Source: Perilla frutescens | Lineage: Eukaryota; Streptophyta; Magnoliopsida; Lamiales; Lamiaceae | Direction: 5' to 3' | Assembly: GCA_026008535.1 (NCBI GenBank) | Contig: BRKX01000004.1 | Span: 59,156,501 to 59,220,500, forward strand | Length of the DNA stretch: 64,000 bases | In this document: positions 24,005 through 35,185 of the stretch, piece by piece | Layout of the letters: each line of letters starts with the position of its first letter | Numbering within the stretch: position 1 is the first letter of the stretch | Position numbers and translations under genes: made by a program | Notes under the pieces: generated by a model | Database searches by the model: none | What the model saw: the letters and a program-made list of their open reading frames with translations, nothing else | Told to the model about the DNA's origin: nothing

Positions 24005-24700
24005 ATCATCGGCGAATAAAAGATGAGAAACACCAGGGCCCTGCTTATCAAGCTTGATTGGCACTAAACTTCATGCTTTATTTAAACCATGCAAAATGGA
24101 AGAAAATCCTTGAGCACATAAAATGAAAAGTAGTGATGAAAGTGGATCACCTTGTCTCAACCCTCTTGATGGTTTAACATCACCAAAAATTGAGCCATTA
24201 ACCACAAAGGAATATGAGATTGATGTCAAACATTGAATGAGTAGCTCATGAAAAGAATCAAGAAATCTCATTCTTTCGAGCATTGCATCCAGAAATCTCC
24301 ATTCAATTCTATCGTATGCTTTGATGATGTCCAATTTTAGAGCTGCAAATCAGCCATTCCTTCCTTTATTTTGCAGCTAGTACATACACTTAAAACCTAG
24401 TATAATATTATTCGTGATTTTCCGTCCAGTAATAAATGTACTCTGATTCTCATCAATAACATCATGCATCACATGCCGCAATCTATTTACCAAAATTTTC
24501 GAAATTATTTTATATGAGGTGTTGCATAAACTGATTGGCCTAAAATCCTTCACTAAACTCGGCTTCGCCACTTTCGGGATGAGAACTACAAGTATCTTAT
24601 TCCACTCCGCAATACAATCCCCATTATTTAACACTCCCAAAATGGCCTCCATCACTTGAGGCCCAATAATCGGCCAGAACTTATGATAAAACCTTCCCAA
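24005..24700 (-). pseudogene. LINE reverse transcriptase domain (element E)
   Basis: Fragments at 24700-24377 and 24334-24071, plus sequence down to 24005, form one RT domain split by stops. Visible motifs are ENQSTFITGRKITNNIIL, KAYDRIEWRFLDAM, GLRQGDPLSSLLF and the catalytic FADD. The catalytic aspartates are intact, although the frame is interrupted (for example before KAYDRIEW). Confidence 0.9.
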
Positions 24701-26187
24701 GAACCCACTGGCCCTGGAGCCTTAGAAGGGTAAATATCTGATAAGGCTTTCACTATTTTTTCTTTCATGAATGGTTGCTGAAGAAACTCTCAGTTTCGGT
24801 CACTAATCATTTCCTTAACATAGTTCACCACAAGATTGATACCCAATTGCCTTGACTCTGAAGTAGTGAATAGTTTATGATAAAATTCCACAATCTCTGC
24901 TGCAATATTAACATTTCCCATAACTTGAATACCATCCTCCTTAGTTAGTACAGTAATCTTATTTCATCCTTGGCGTGCAAAAGTGTAGGCATGGAAAACA
25001 TGAGTATTTCTATCACCTTTAGCAAGCCAAGTAGTCCTTGCCCGAGCCTTCCAGTGACTTTCTTCCATTATCAACAGTTTTTCAATTACTTTATCCATAT
25101 CCTCTAACTTCCTCTTCAAGATCTTCACAACATCGTTATTTAAAAGTCTTGCCCGACCCAACCGCAACCTAGTGATCTTCCTACTTAATCTATCAAATTT
25201 GGTTCCTGCCCATCTCATAAGAAACTCTTGACAACTCTTGAATTTCCTTGGGAGAATCCTCTCCTGCTGCATATGGTCTCACTAAGCAAGAAAATCTGGT
25301 ACAAATGCACTATCTGAAAGCCATTTTTCCTCAAAATGAGATCATTTTGCACCTCTTAACTCTTTCACCAAAGAACATCCAACTCGTACCATGATCGACC
25401 GATGATTAGAACCATAAAAGTTAAGAGTTGTAACCTGCATAAGAAAACTAAGATTCCACCATACGCCATTAATCAAATAGCGATCCAATCTCTCACACAC
25501 CGTTGCCTTTCATTTTCTCTTATTAAAACAAGTGAGAGCTGAAGAGAAGAAGGTATTCGCCCAAGCTGTAGAGCCGAATTATGTTGAAGAGGCGAATTAC
25601 ATAAATTAAAAGAACTTCAATAGAGGAAATCAAGGTGGTGAACCTCAGTACTATCATGGCATGAGAAATCACCATAATCTGTCTTATGGAAATCCCAAAA
25701 ATTTTCAACAACTACCACCTAGATTCTTTGTGACCAATGGAGTGGTCAATGAGCTAAACAAACAGTCTTTTTTGGAGATGGTGAACTCCTACATCATCGA
25801 CACTGATGTGAAGATAGAGAAGTTTTAGACCGAGATTAACCAGTTCAAGCAGACTTTGGGAAGCTAAATGGACCAGCTGCAGAAGACCATAGTAAATACT
25901 GGAGCTTCCATCATCAGTCAGCACAAGCCGGGACAATTTTCCACCACTCCTGAAGTTAATCCGAAATAGAAAATTGAGCAGGCTAAGGTGGGCCACAGTC
26001 AAGAAAATAGATGGATACCTCTGCATATCCATCCTATATACGTGTCTCCCCCACCTTTTCTTGAGAAGTTACTGAAGTTGCAGAGATAATCATTCTATCA
26101 GCTAATTATTTCGCGAGAAGGCTAGCTGAAAAGAAACAAGAGAAAGGAGTCAAGAAGAAAGTAGAGCACGAGATTGAAGGGGAAAAA

Positions 26188-26925
26188 TTGATTTTTCCTA
26201 TTTCTGAGACTCCGTCTTCAAAAGAAGTAGCTTCTTACACTGTTGATCCAACCCCAACATCGGCCACTGATCTGAAAAAATCAAGCAAAGTTAAGAAGGT
26301 CGATGATCTTGAGGAGTTGAAGAATGAGACGACCACAAGATGTTCTCCAAAGAAGGATGATCTCGGAGAATTTGTCATCCAGATTTGTTTAGAGATAAAG
26401 ACGGATTCAAGGGCCTTAGTTGATCGTGGAGCAAGTTGCAATTTGATGCCCCTGTCCATCTATGAGGAATTAAAGCTGCCAAAATGGAGGAATTGCATGG
26501 CAGCTATCCACATGGCAGATAATTCAACCATCAAAGCTTTGGGCAAAACTGGGAATGTGGTGGTGAGTATATGTGGACACTACTATGTGTTAGATTTTGT
26601 TGTTGTCGACATTCTAGTCGACCCGGCCAGTCCATTCATACTGGGATGTACATTCGTCTACACTGCCAAAACCGTGATCAATGTAGAGTTAGGCACATTG
26701 AGGTTGATTCATGGAGAGGATACTATTATCCTCCATCAACCTGCTAAAGAGAAAAGTGTGTATCAATTCCATGACTTTGATAATGTCTTCGACGTCATTG
26801 AGGATGCTTTTGAAGCAACCAGTGAGTTGGATCCGAGGGATAATTTTGATGACCTAGATTACTGTTCCGATGATGAGGAGATCGGGCTAACTAGGTGGTG
26901 TAATGCACCACCGGATCATCCCTGA
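26188..26925 (+). pseudogene. Athila/Tat-like retrotransposon aspartic protease (end of gag-pro)
   Basis: A 245-codon frame. Residues 75-165 form a retropepsin-like domain: FVIQICLEIKTDSRALVDRG, GASCNLMPLSIYEELKLP, then VLDFVVVDILVDPASPFILG and TFVYTAKTVINVELGTLRL. In plant gypsy proteases of this type the active site is usually D-L-G-A-S; here it reads D-R-G-A-S. The C-terminal 60 residues are acidic. Upstream gag is broken by stops, and no reverse transcriptase follows: the frame ends 312 bases before the LTR. The start at 26188 is simply the first Met of the open frame; the protein was probably translated as part of gag-pro. Confidence 0.8.
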
Positions 26926-27236
26926 TCACTGTGAGTACTTGAGTTAAGTTGTCTTCGATTTCTCGAACTTATGCGTTTCCAACAAATAAGTTTGGGGAAA
27001 CTTGGATTTAATTTAACTCGGCCTTTTATTTTAGTTTTAGTTTTTATCTTTTGTTTGTTTTTGTGTATTGTTTGGTTTAGGGACGTAAAAGTGATAGTTT
27101 TTTAGCCGAAAAATAAATCGAAAAGACGAGAGTATGAAGTTTGAGGCAAGGTAAGTATCTTGATCATCACTTCATATCTTTTCTTTTATTTTCTTTTTCA
27201 TTGCTCGGGACTAGCAACAACTTAAGTTTGGGGGTT

Positions 27237-27388
27237 TGATAGCTGTGAGTTTCACATAACTTTCAGATATGAATTGATACTCTTTATTATATGAAGTTGT
27301 GTATTTTATATAGTTTTAGTGCATATATTGTGATCTTTTGGAGTTTTTGATGTGTTTGCTAGTTTTGCAGCAATAGTTGTGTTTTGAC
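27237..27388 (+). repeat. Element F 3' LTR, first segment
   Basis: It starts TGATAGCTGTGAG directly after a purine tract ending TTTGGGGGT. It is cut at TTGAC, the TSD of element A, and continues at 51997. Together the segments total about 1,576 bp. Confidence 0.85.
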
Positions 27389-27610
27389 TGATGAAATAGT
27401 GATTAAACATTGTAGATGAGATCAAGAACTGTAAAATTTTACTTGTATTAGAATTATATGTTTCCACCGATTACATTGAAAGAATATATAAAGAAAAGTT
27501 TAACTTATTTATGGAAATTAATCTAAACTTGGAACTAATCTCGTGGGATCCGATTCTGCAGGATTCATGGAGCTATTCTTGGACTTGGATTTGGATTAAT
27601 ACTGCTAACA
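27389..27610 (-). repeat. Element A 3' LTR
   Basis: 222 bp with TG...CA ends. Its outer side touches TSD TTGAC and its inner side touches the polypurine tract. Confidence 0.93.
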
Positions 27611-29673
27611 CTCCCCCTCAAGTTGAGTAGTGGGGTCTCCAATACTCAACTTGTCGAGTACATTTGCGAAACTCCTTGAATTCACTACTTTGGTTAGAAT
27701 ATCTGCAAGTTGATCCTCAGACCAGATAACTGGTAGTTCAACAACTCCAGTCTCTATCTTCTCTTTGATAAAGTGTCGGTCCACTTCAATATGCTTCATT
27801 CGGTCATGTTGGACCGAGTTTTCAGATACGCTGATGGCCGCTTTATTATCACAAAACAACTAACATGTTTGAGTTGATAGAAAACTAATTTCCTTTAACA
27901 ATTTTCGCAGCCATAGAACTTCTATTAACCCACTCTTAACCCCTCTGAACTCTGCTTCGGCACTAGAGAGGGCTACCACTTTCTACTTTTTACTTCTCCA
28001 GGTAACTAGATTACTACCAACAAAGGTGAAGTATCCTGCAGTAGACTTTCTATCCATAAGATTTCCCGCCCAGTCAGCATCGGTGTAACCATGTATCTTT
28101 GAGTTGAGTGTCCATGCTTTGCAAATAACAATCCATATCCAAAAGGACCCTTAAGATATCGCACGATTCTGAGAGCAACTTCCATATGATCTGGCTGTGG
28201 TTTGTGCATGAACTGGCTTGCCACCCCGACATCATAAGCAATATCAGGTTTGGTGTGAGATAGATAAATGAGTTTCCCTACTAGATGTTGATATTACACT
28301 TTGTCAACTGTTTTTGCCCCCTCTATGATCTGCAATCTATGATTTACTGCAATAGGGGTATCGACCAATTTGCAGTCTAACATTCCAGTTTCAGTAAGGA
28401 GGTCTAGAGTGTATTTCTTCTGGCATATAAAGATTCCTTTGCCTGATCTAAGGACTTCAATGTCGAGGAAGTACTTGAGAGTTCCTAGATTCTTTATCTC
28501 AAATTCGATAAATAGATTTTTCTTCAAGTTTTTGATTTCCTTTGTGTTACTACCCCTGATGATCATGTCATCAACATAAATGATCAAACATGTAATGAGA
28601 CCTCCTCATTTCTTCAAGAATAATGTATGGTTTTAGTTACTCTGCCGGAAACCATAACTCTTCATAGCACTGGTGAATCTCTCAAACCAGGCCCTTGGAG
28701 ATTGTTTAAGCCCGTAGAGTATCTTCTTCAACTTGCATACTTATTTATCTCCAAACTTTGACTCAAAACCAGGTGGTGCCTCCATATATACTTCTTTGTT
28801 CAACTCCCCATGTAAGAATGCAATGGTGACATCAAATTGATGGAGTGGCCAATCCTGGTTTGCTGCAATTGAGAGTAGCACTCTCACTGTATTTATCTTG
28901 GCCACTAGGGAAAAAGTTTCTGAGTAGTCCACTCCATAAGTCTGAGTGTACCCTTTTGCAACCAACCGAGCCTTGTATCTTTCAATTGATCTGTCAGGAT
29001 TCCGTTTGATGGTAAAAACCCACCTGCATCTGACTGGTCTTTTCCCTTGTGGTAATTTGCATATTTTTCATGTGTTATTTTCGGCTAAGGCATCCATTTC
29101 TTTCTTCATGGCATCCGTCCAGTGTTTTGACTGGAAGGCTTCTTCTGCTGTTCTCGGAAGGTTTTCATCTTCATACAAGGTAACTTGAAAAGCTGTTGCT
29201 AGTTCTATGAGATTTCCTCTGGAAATGTTCCTAATTGAGTATCTGGACTTCCCTGATGGTTCTTTCTGGAGAATATCTTTTTGGAGGAACCCCTCTGTTG
29301 CTTCATGGGGGTAAAACATACTTCCTTGTATCTTGTTCTGTGGTTTCTGACATCTTATGGTTAGTTAATTCAAGAATGACAGAAAAAGAAGGCTCAGTAC
29401 TTTCATAATCTCGTACCTCAAGTATCAGGTTTGAAAGAGCATGGTTCGATTCACCAAGTTCCAGGGACTGTACAGACATCTCAGGAATCGTCTCAGTGGC
29501 ATAGTTAACTGTCTCTGTTAAGACTACATCCAGTGGACTGCTTGGACTTGGCAACCAACTTAGTGGATCAAACTTAGTACTCTCACCCTGACCACTAAGG
29601 TGATGATGATAAAAGAACTCGGTTTCGAGAAAATCACAGTTCATGGTAGTTAACATATGACGAGACTTAGGAT
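27605..29673 (-). pseudogene. Element A pol, downstream part: integrase end, reverse transcriptase and RNase H
   Basis: Right to left: the integrase tail (NCDFLETEFFYHH), then KHWTDAMKKEMDALAENNT, KGYTQTYGVDYSETFSLVAK and VTIAFLHGELNKEVYMEAPP. After a stop come IIYVDDMIIRGS and IEFEIKNLGTLKYFLDIEV. Next are HKPQPDHMEVALRIVRYLKG, FCDNKAAISVSENSVQHDRM and KHIEVDRHFIKEKIETG. The catalytic YVDD at about 28572 is intact, but stops interrupt the frame (for example after FESKFGDK at 28741). The last codons run directly to the polypurine tract. The left boundary of B at 29673/29679 cuts the integrase C-terminal region. Confidence 0.92.
27611..27621 (-). other. Element A polypurine tract
   Basis: On the minus strand TTGAGGGGGAG directly precedes the 3' LTR. 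Confidence 0.85.
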
Positions 29674-29678
29674 CATAG
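29674..29678. other. TSD copy CATAG, left of element B
   Basis: CATAG at 29674-29678 matches CATAG at 48253-48257. Read on the minus strand, CTATG appears on both sides of B, and element A's integrase frame resumes across it. Confidence 0.93.
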
Positions 29679-30426
29679 TGTTAGGGTTTTTTCGAATTAA
29701 ACCACCGCAGGATCATTTAGATGTTCATTAATCCCATGTTCATGCAAATCATATTTTTATGTTCATGCATGTTTACACACGTCAAGCACAAAACCATGCA
29801 AAATGAATCTAATAAAGCGGAAAACATAGATTTGAATTTCTTACAATTGTCAGACGGTCTGAGGACAAGATTACATATCTAATCTTGCTGTTGAATAAAA
29901 TGAAACTGGGGTCCCTTCTTCTTTACTGGATCGGCCACCACAGTATTCTACTCCGAGATCTTCTGTTGTATTCCCGGACTGAGTATCAGATACAGAGTGA
30001 GCTGTATACTACTGATAGAGTTGTGAAATCTGTGGATATCTTAAGAGATAAAGAGGGGTTGATTATTATCATCATAATTTTCATCCCCCTCCCCTAAATA
30101 TATAGGGAGGTGGGCGAAAATCAACATCTCAACCCTACTGGGTTGGGCCTCTATCTCAAGTTCAATATCCAGTCCACTTTCAGTCAAGTTGGGCTACAAC
30201 AGGGATCTAGAAGAATATTAAATTGGCCCACTAATTTATTTAATATCCAATATCCAATAAACTTAGGATATAATTAAATAAATTAAATATTAATTTTATT
30301 CCACTAAAGAAGTAATATTGACCTACCAATTTAATACATATTTGCGAGTATGCTTTCTTCTTTAGTTCAACCATTCCCCGTATTTAAGATATAATGTTCA
30401 TTAATTAATTATGTCAGCCTCTGACA
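29679..30426 (-). repeat. Element B 3' LTR, truncated by an internal deletion
   Basis: It matches 46824 to about 47570 of the 5' LTR, in the same orientation, up to ATGTCAGC-TCTGACA. It then switches directly into reverse-transcriptase coding sequence. The remaining 680 or so LTR bases are missing. Confidence 0.9.
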
Positions 30427-31130
30427 TAAGTCATCTGGGACAGACATAACATCATTTTCTAGCGATCTCGAAAGATCTTGATGCCAAGGACATGTCCAGC
30501 TTCACCCAGATCCTTTATATCGAACTGCTCGAACAACCACACCCTAATGTTTGACAATGCCTTCTTACTGTTTCCAATAAGCAAGATGTCGTCACTATAA
30601 AGTACAAGGAATACCACCACATTTTTGTCACATTTCTTGTACACACAGCTCTCATCCGGACTTTGCACGAATCCATATGATTGGATAACCTCGTCAAATT
30701 AGATGTTGTAAGATCTCGATGCCTGCTTAAGTCCATAAATGGACCTCTTAAGCTTACACACCTAGTGCTCTTGGCCCTTAGCAATGAATCCCTCTGGTTG
30801 CTTCATTTGAATATTTTCTTCAAGACTTCCATTTAGGAAAGCTGTTTTGACATCCATCTACCAGATCTCATACTCCAAATGAGTGGCAATTAACAAGAGA
30901 ATCCGGATTGACTTAAGCATGGCTACCAGTGAAAAGGTTTTCTCATAATCGATCCCTTCTTTCTGAGTGTACCCTTTCACCACCAATCTAGCCATGAAGG
31001 TTTCAACCTTCCTATCAGCTGCTCTCTTGCGCTTATAGACCCACTTACAGCCAATGGGTTTCACCCCATCAAGTGGTTCTACAAGCTTCCAAACTTGATT
31101 GCGATCCATAGATCTAATCTCAGACTCCAT
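30427..31130 (-). pseudogene. Element B reverse transcriptase, C-terminally deleted
   Basis: Right to left: MESEIRSMDRNQVWKLVEPL, GVKPIGCKWVYKRKRAADRK and KGYTQKEGIDYEKTFSLVAM, then a stop and a frameshift. SPDESCVYKKCDKNVVVFLV and LYSDDILLIGNSKKALS follow. The catalytic motif reads YSDD where copia normally has YVDD. Coding resemblance ends at MLCLSQMTY-like residues near 30430, where a deletion fuses it to the LTR; RNase H and the polypurine tract are gone. Confidence 0.9.
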
Positions 31131-31652
31131 TGTAGTTTTCTAAGAATCTGCATCTTTATCTTGAATTGCCTCGTCATAGGTCCTGGGATCCAATTCATTT
31201 AGTCCATCTGGGAAATTTGAATCCTCTCCCAGACCAATGAATCTATTAGGTTGGTGTACAACCCTCCCACTGTGACGAGGCAGTTCATGTACTTCTGTGA
31301 CACATTGTGCAGTGTCTGGTGGTACCTCTTCTTGTACAACTGGTGTAGGATTCGATCCTTCCCCTCTTAACTCTTCAAGGATGATTTAACTCCTTGGTTT
31401 GTGGTTTATAACATAGTCTTTTTCTAAAAATCGAGCATTGGTGCTGACAATGATCTTCTAATCCTTAGGACTATAAAATAAACCACCTTTTGTTCCTCTA
31501 GGATATCCAACAAACAGGTTTACATCAGTATGAGGAGCCAGCTTATCAGCTTCCTTATCCAACACATATGCTGAGCTATCTCAAATCTGAATATGGTTCA
31601 AACTGGGCTTTCGCCCAGTCCATAGTTCTGTGGGCGTAGAATGAACTGATTT

Positions 31653-32324
31653 TTATAGAACCAGGTTAAGAATATAGGCTGCCATTTCCAGTGCATATCC
31701 CCATAATGAAATAGGCAACTCAGAATAACTAATCATTGATCTAACCATCTCTAATAGAGTTCTATTCCTTCTTTCCGCCACGCCATTCTGCTGTGGCGTT
31801 CCAGGTGCAGTCAACTGAGAGGTAATCCCATTCTCTGTCATGTAATCTCTAAATTCACTTGAGAGGTATTCACCACCACGATCATAACACAGTGAATTGA
31901 TACTTCTGCCTGTTCGTTTCCCCGTTTCCACCTTAAACTCTTTGAATTTCTCAAAGCATTCAGACTTGCGACGCAACAAGTAGATATATCCATATCTAGA
32001 GTAATCATCAATGAGAGTGATGAAATACTCGAACCCTCGTCGAGCTTGAACTAACATAAGGCCGCACAGATCAGAGTGAATTAAATCTAATAGCCCTTCG
32101 GATCTATTTCCTTTTGACTGAAAAAGACGCTTGGTCATTTTACCTTCCAAACAGGATTCATACAAAGGAAATGATTTCAGTACCCATGAAGACAATGGTC
32201 TATCATTTACAAGCCTTTGCATCCTCTTAAGGTTGATATAACCTAGCCTTAGATGCCAAAGATAGGTTTGATTCAGGTCTGAAGGTTCTTTTCTCTTGTT
32301 AGGGTTTATAATTGATGTATTCAA
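31653..32324 (-). pseudogene. Element B integrase (GAG-pre-integrase and catalytic core)
   Basis: A 223-codon frame. YLWHLRLGYINLKRMQRLV is the zinc-binding GAG-pre-integrase region. The DDE core follows: LIHSDLCGLM (first Asp), LIDDYSRYGYIYLL, SLCYDRGGEYLSSEF (second Asp) and APGTPQQNGVAERRNRTLLE (Glu). All three catalytic residues are present. The frame then shifts, so this is an intact-looking domain in a dead polyprotein. Confidence 0.92.
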
Positions 32325-32599
32325 TAGTTATCTTTATGTAGTGTTTTCAATTGGTTTAAGAAAGTATAAGTGTCCATCCAATGTGCCAGAACAGATAAAA
32401 TGTTTACCACTGAAGATAACTACTTTTTTATCAAAAGAAACAGAATATCCATCCATAACAATTTAGAAACTGAAATTAAGTTTCGCCTAAAACCAGGCAC
32501 ATAAAGACAATCTTTTAAAACCTAAGTTCTATCACTACTGAAATGTAGAACTGCATCTCCTACTGCAACAACCGCCACTCTTGTAGCATTACCCATTTA

Positions 32600-33566
32600 G
32601 ACGGTGATCTCATTCTCAAACATGATCAGTAGCTACAATATCTACTACCCATGACTGGGTAGAACAAGTTGCTAAACATGTTTCTACAACCAGAGTGTGA
32701 GATGTACCTCTCTTCTTCTTCTTGTTAGGGCACACCGCCTTTTAGTGACCTGGTTGGCCGCACTTGAAGCACTTAGTCTTTGACTTGAACTCCTCAAGAG
32801 GAATCTTCGCCTTTGGCTTCTTCACCTTAGGCGCCGCATCTTCAGCCTTTTTAGGTATATATCTCTTCTTCCTTTTTCCACCAGAAGAAGACGCCCCTTT
32901 CTCAGTTATGTGGGCCTGAGGGTTGCTCTTTTGGAGCAATTCAGCCGCCTGAAGGTCTATGAGCAGTTCAGTCAGGCTGACATCCTTCTTGATCATGTTG
33001 AAGTTCAGCCTGAACTGCTCAAACTTCGAGGACAAGCTATGAAGAACAATGTCGATTTGAGAATCGGTGTCCAGCTCTCCAACCAAGGTCTCGATCTCAG
33101 CCAGATACCCCATTATCATGAGAATGTGATTCCTAACAGGTGTGGAGTCAGCCATTCTCGCATCCATCAACTTCTTCATTTCTAAATGACGTGCCGAGCA
33201 GTTCTGATAACCGAAGAGCTCCTTAAGGTTGAACATGATATCATAAGCGGTTTTCATAGGCTCATACTGATGTTACAACACATTTGATATAGATGTCAGA
33301 ATGTAACAGCGCGCTATCTCATCAGACTTAATCCACTTATCATATGCAGCCTTTTGGGCTTCGTTAGAACCCTCATCTGGCTTCTGAGGACATACCTCTT
33401 CAAGTAAGAACTTGTGTCCCTCAACAACTAGAATGAGGTTAAGGTTATGAAACCAATCATTGTAGTTTTCACCGACGAGTTTGTTTTCTTTGAGGATTGA
33501 GGACAGATTGGAGAGAGCCATTTGATGATATGAAATAACTAAAAATAAAACATGCAGTAAAGTCAT
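32600..33566 (-). pseudogene. Element B gag with zinc knuckle, plus protease start
   Basis: Gag frames run 33566-33273 and 33257-32742, broken near 33265. They contain ALSNLSSILKENKLVGENYN, YNDWFHNLNLILVVEGHKFL, HLEMKKLMDARMADSTPVRN, SSKFEQFRLNFNMIKKDVSL and a Lys-rich tail. The knuckle CFKCGQPGH is directly followed by a stop. Downstream, WVVDIVATDH at about 32640 is the protease active site, normally D-S-G-A-T-D-H. Here the Ser-Gly is replaced by Ile-Val, so it should be inactive. Confidence 0.88.
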
Positions 33567-33599
33567 AAACTTTAGGATAAACAGTATATAATCGAAAGC

Positions 33600-35185
33600 C
33601 TCATAAAAATTATATGCTTTTCCACCGACACTTTAAAAACGTCTTATATAAGCCACGATAGTGTGGACGTTTATAAAATTCATTTTTAAATAGGTTATTA
33701 AACCTTTAACTTGCCTTAAGTTGAGTTTCCTTACAACAAGCAAATTAATATCCGGATAATAAACACGGTCATGTAATCTTCTAACTTACGATCGTGTGGA
33801 TGTTTATCAATAAATTACATCTAAGTGTACACACCATTATCTTCGCACCAAGATCACTATTTCGAATTTAACTGCTCCAGATGGAGGAGTCAATTAGTTC
33901 TAATAGTGTTCTACAACTATCCTTTTAGGAGATTTAATTTCTAGATAAATTTTTGATATGACACATCCGATATGGAGGAAGACCGATGTCAACGCGCATG
34001 CCCATCACTTCTCAATTAAATCAGATTTAATGGAGACCGTATGAGATTTCTACATACTTTGGTATGAATATCTCCCACTTAGTTATTTATGCTTGAGGTT
34101 TTATTTTATCCCATTATAGAACATGCAAACATCACATAAAATGATAAACATACATTGCATGCTACACAACAACATAATAAACAACAGTAATATTCCAACT
34201 ATCATGACTTATATCTCATGTTGATTGATGAGATAAAATAAGAAAGTCAGCTCCGGAACAGGGCTTGGTCGCCGCCCCTCCTCACCGCGCCTCGCCGAAA
34301 CCCTAGCTCCAATTAGGGTTTCAGGACGTGAACCGGTGAACCTTCCTTTCTTGGTGATGTACTACTTTCCTTCTTTGAGTTGATCTCCGATCTTTATTCA
34401 ATACAGACTATCTATTCCAAAAAGGAAAATTCTACTATTTCTAGAATAAAAATTACAACTCAAAAACTTGGTCTAACAATTTTATTTCTATTACATTAAA
34501 ACAACATAAAATAAAATCTAGACCTAATCCATGGATTTTCTCATGAATTATAAAACACGTAGCCAAACCGGCATATGGCCAAATATTCATCCAACATAAA
34601 CATATATCACATAAATAAATGGAGCCATGATAGTTGGTAAACCTGCAAACAAACACAGTCTACAAATCCAACAATCATATTTATATGATACATATAAAAT
34701 AACATATGATATCTATGCATGAATAATAAATTTCGAATATTACCATTAATTAAATTAATAAATTCAAAATTATCCACAAGATAAAAATTAGAAATTAAAA
34801 TAATTATCCACCAATTTAAAACTTGTGATTTTTGAAAATATCTTCAAAATAAATCTAGAAATTAATTAAAATTATCCACCAAATTTATTCAATATTTTCG
34901 AACCACCCTAATTTAATAATATATGGATATCTTGATATAAATCAAAAATCCAATCCAAATATTATATATAAGGATCGAAAATCTTAAGGATAAAGTTTGG
35001 AGATTTGATCCACTTCAAATTCTTCGAAATGATATCCTAATTTAAATCCTTATCATAATTGGATTTTGATAATTATTTATACATATAAAAAATTACCTTA
35101 TCCAATTTTTAATCTATAGATTTTCGAAAATATCACAAATAATAAATCTAGAAATATGATCCACTTCAAACTCTTCCAAATTTAA
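33600..35185 (-). other. Element B leader, proximal part (AT-rich, non-coding)
   Basis: AT-rich 5' leader of B between its gag and the C insertion; the distal part is at 46010-46809. It has no recognisable gene. A GC-rich block at about 34250-34330 (CGCCGCCCCTCCTCACCGCG) stands out. AAATCTGGAAATTTTGATC-like phrases recur in the leader. Confidence 0.7.

Larger units (their letters stand above)
22018..25530 (-). mobile_element. Element E: L1-type LINE, 5'-truncated and inactivated
   Basis: A poly(T) run at 22018-22027 marks the poly(A) tail of a minus-strand LINE. Reading right to left, the order is the end of the endonuclease (ERLDRYLING), a linker, the reverse transcriptase with NNGDCIAEWNKILVVLIPK, DFRPISLCNTSYKIISKILV, KAYDRIEW, SRGLRQGDPLSSLLFILC and FADD (24005-24016). 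A zf-RVT region (22680-22896) and a C-terminal RNase H domain (22601-22053) follow. That layout is typical of plant L1 elements. Several in-frame stops and frameshifts break the ORF. The endonuclease N-terminus and ORF1 are absent, so it is 5'-truncated near 25530, where Athila/Tat-like gag sequence starts. TSDs were not identified. Confidence 0.9.
25531..27388 (+). mobile_element. Element F, left part: Athila/Tat-like gypsy gag-protease remnant plus start of 3' LTR
   Basis: Plus-strand gag-like sequence from about 25531 (AEEKKVFAQAVEPNYVEEAN, then GNPKNFQQLPPRFF and VNTGASIISQ) contains several stops. It is followed by a protease frame, about 300 non-coding bases, a polypurine tract (AAGTTTGGGGG) and an LTR start TGATAGCTGTGAG at 27237. 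At 27388 the LTR is interrupted by element A and resumes after 51991. No 5' LTR or pol was found; the left side abuts LINE E. Confidence 0.82.
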
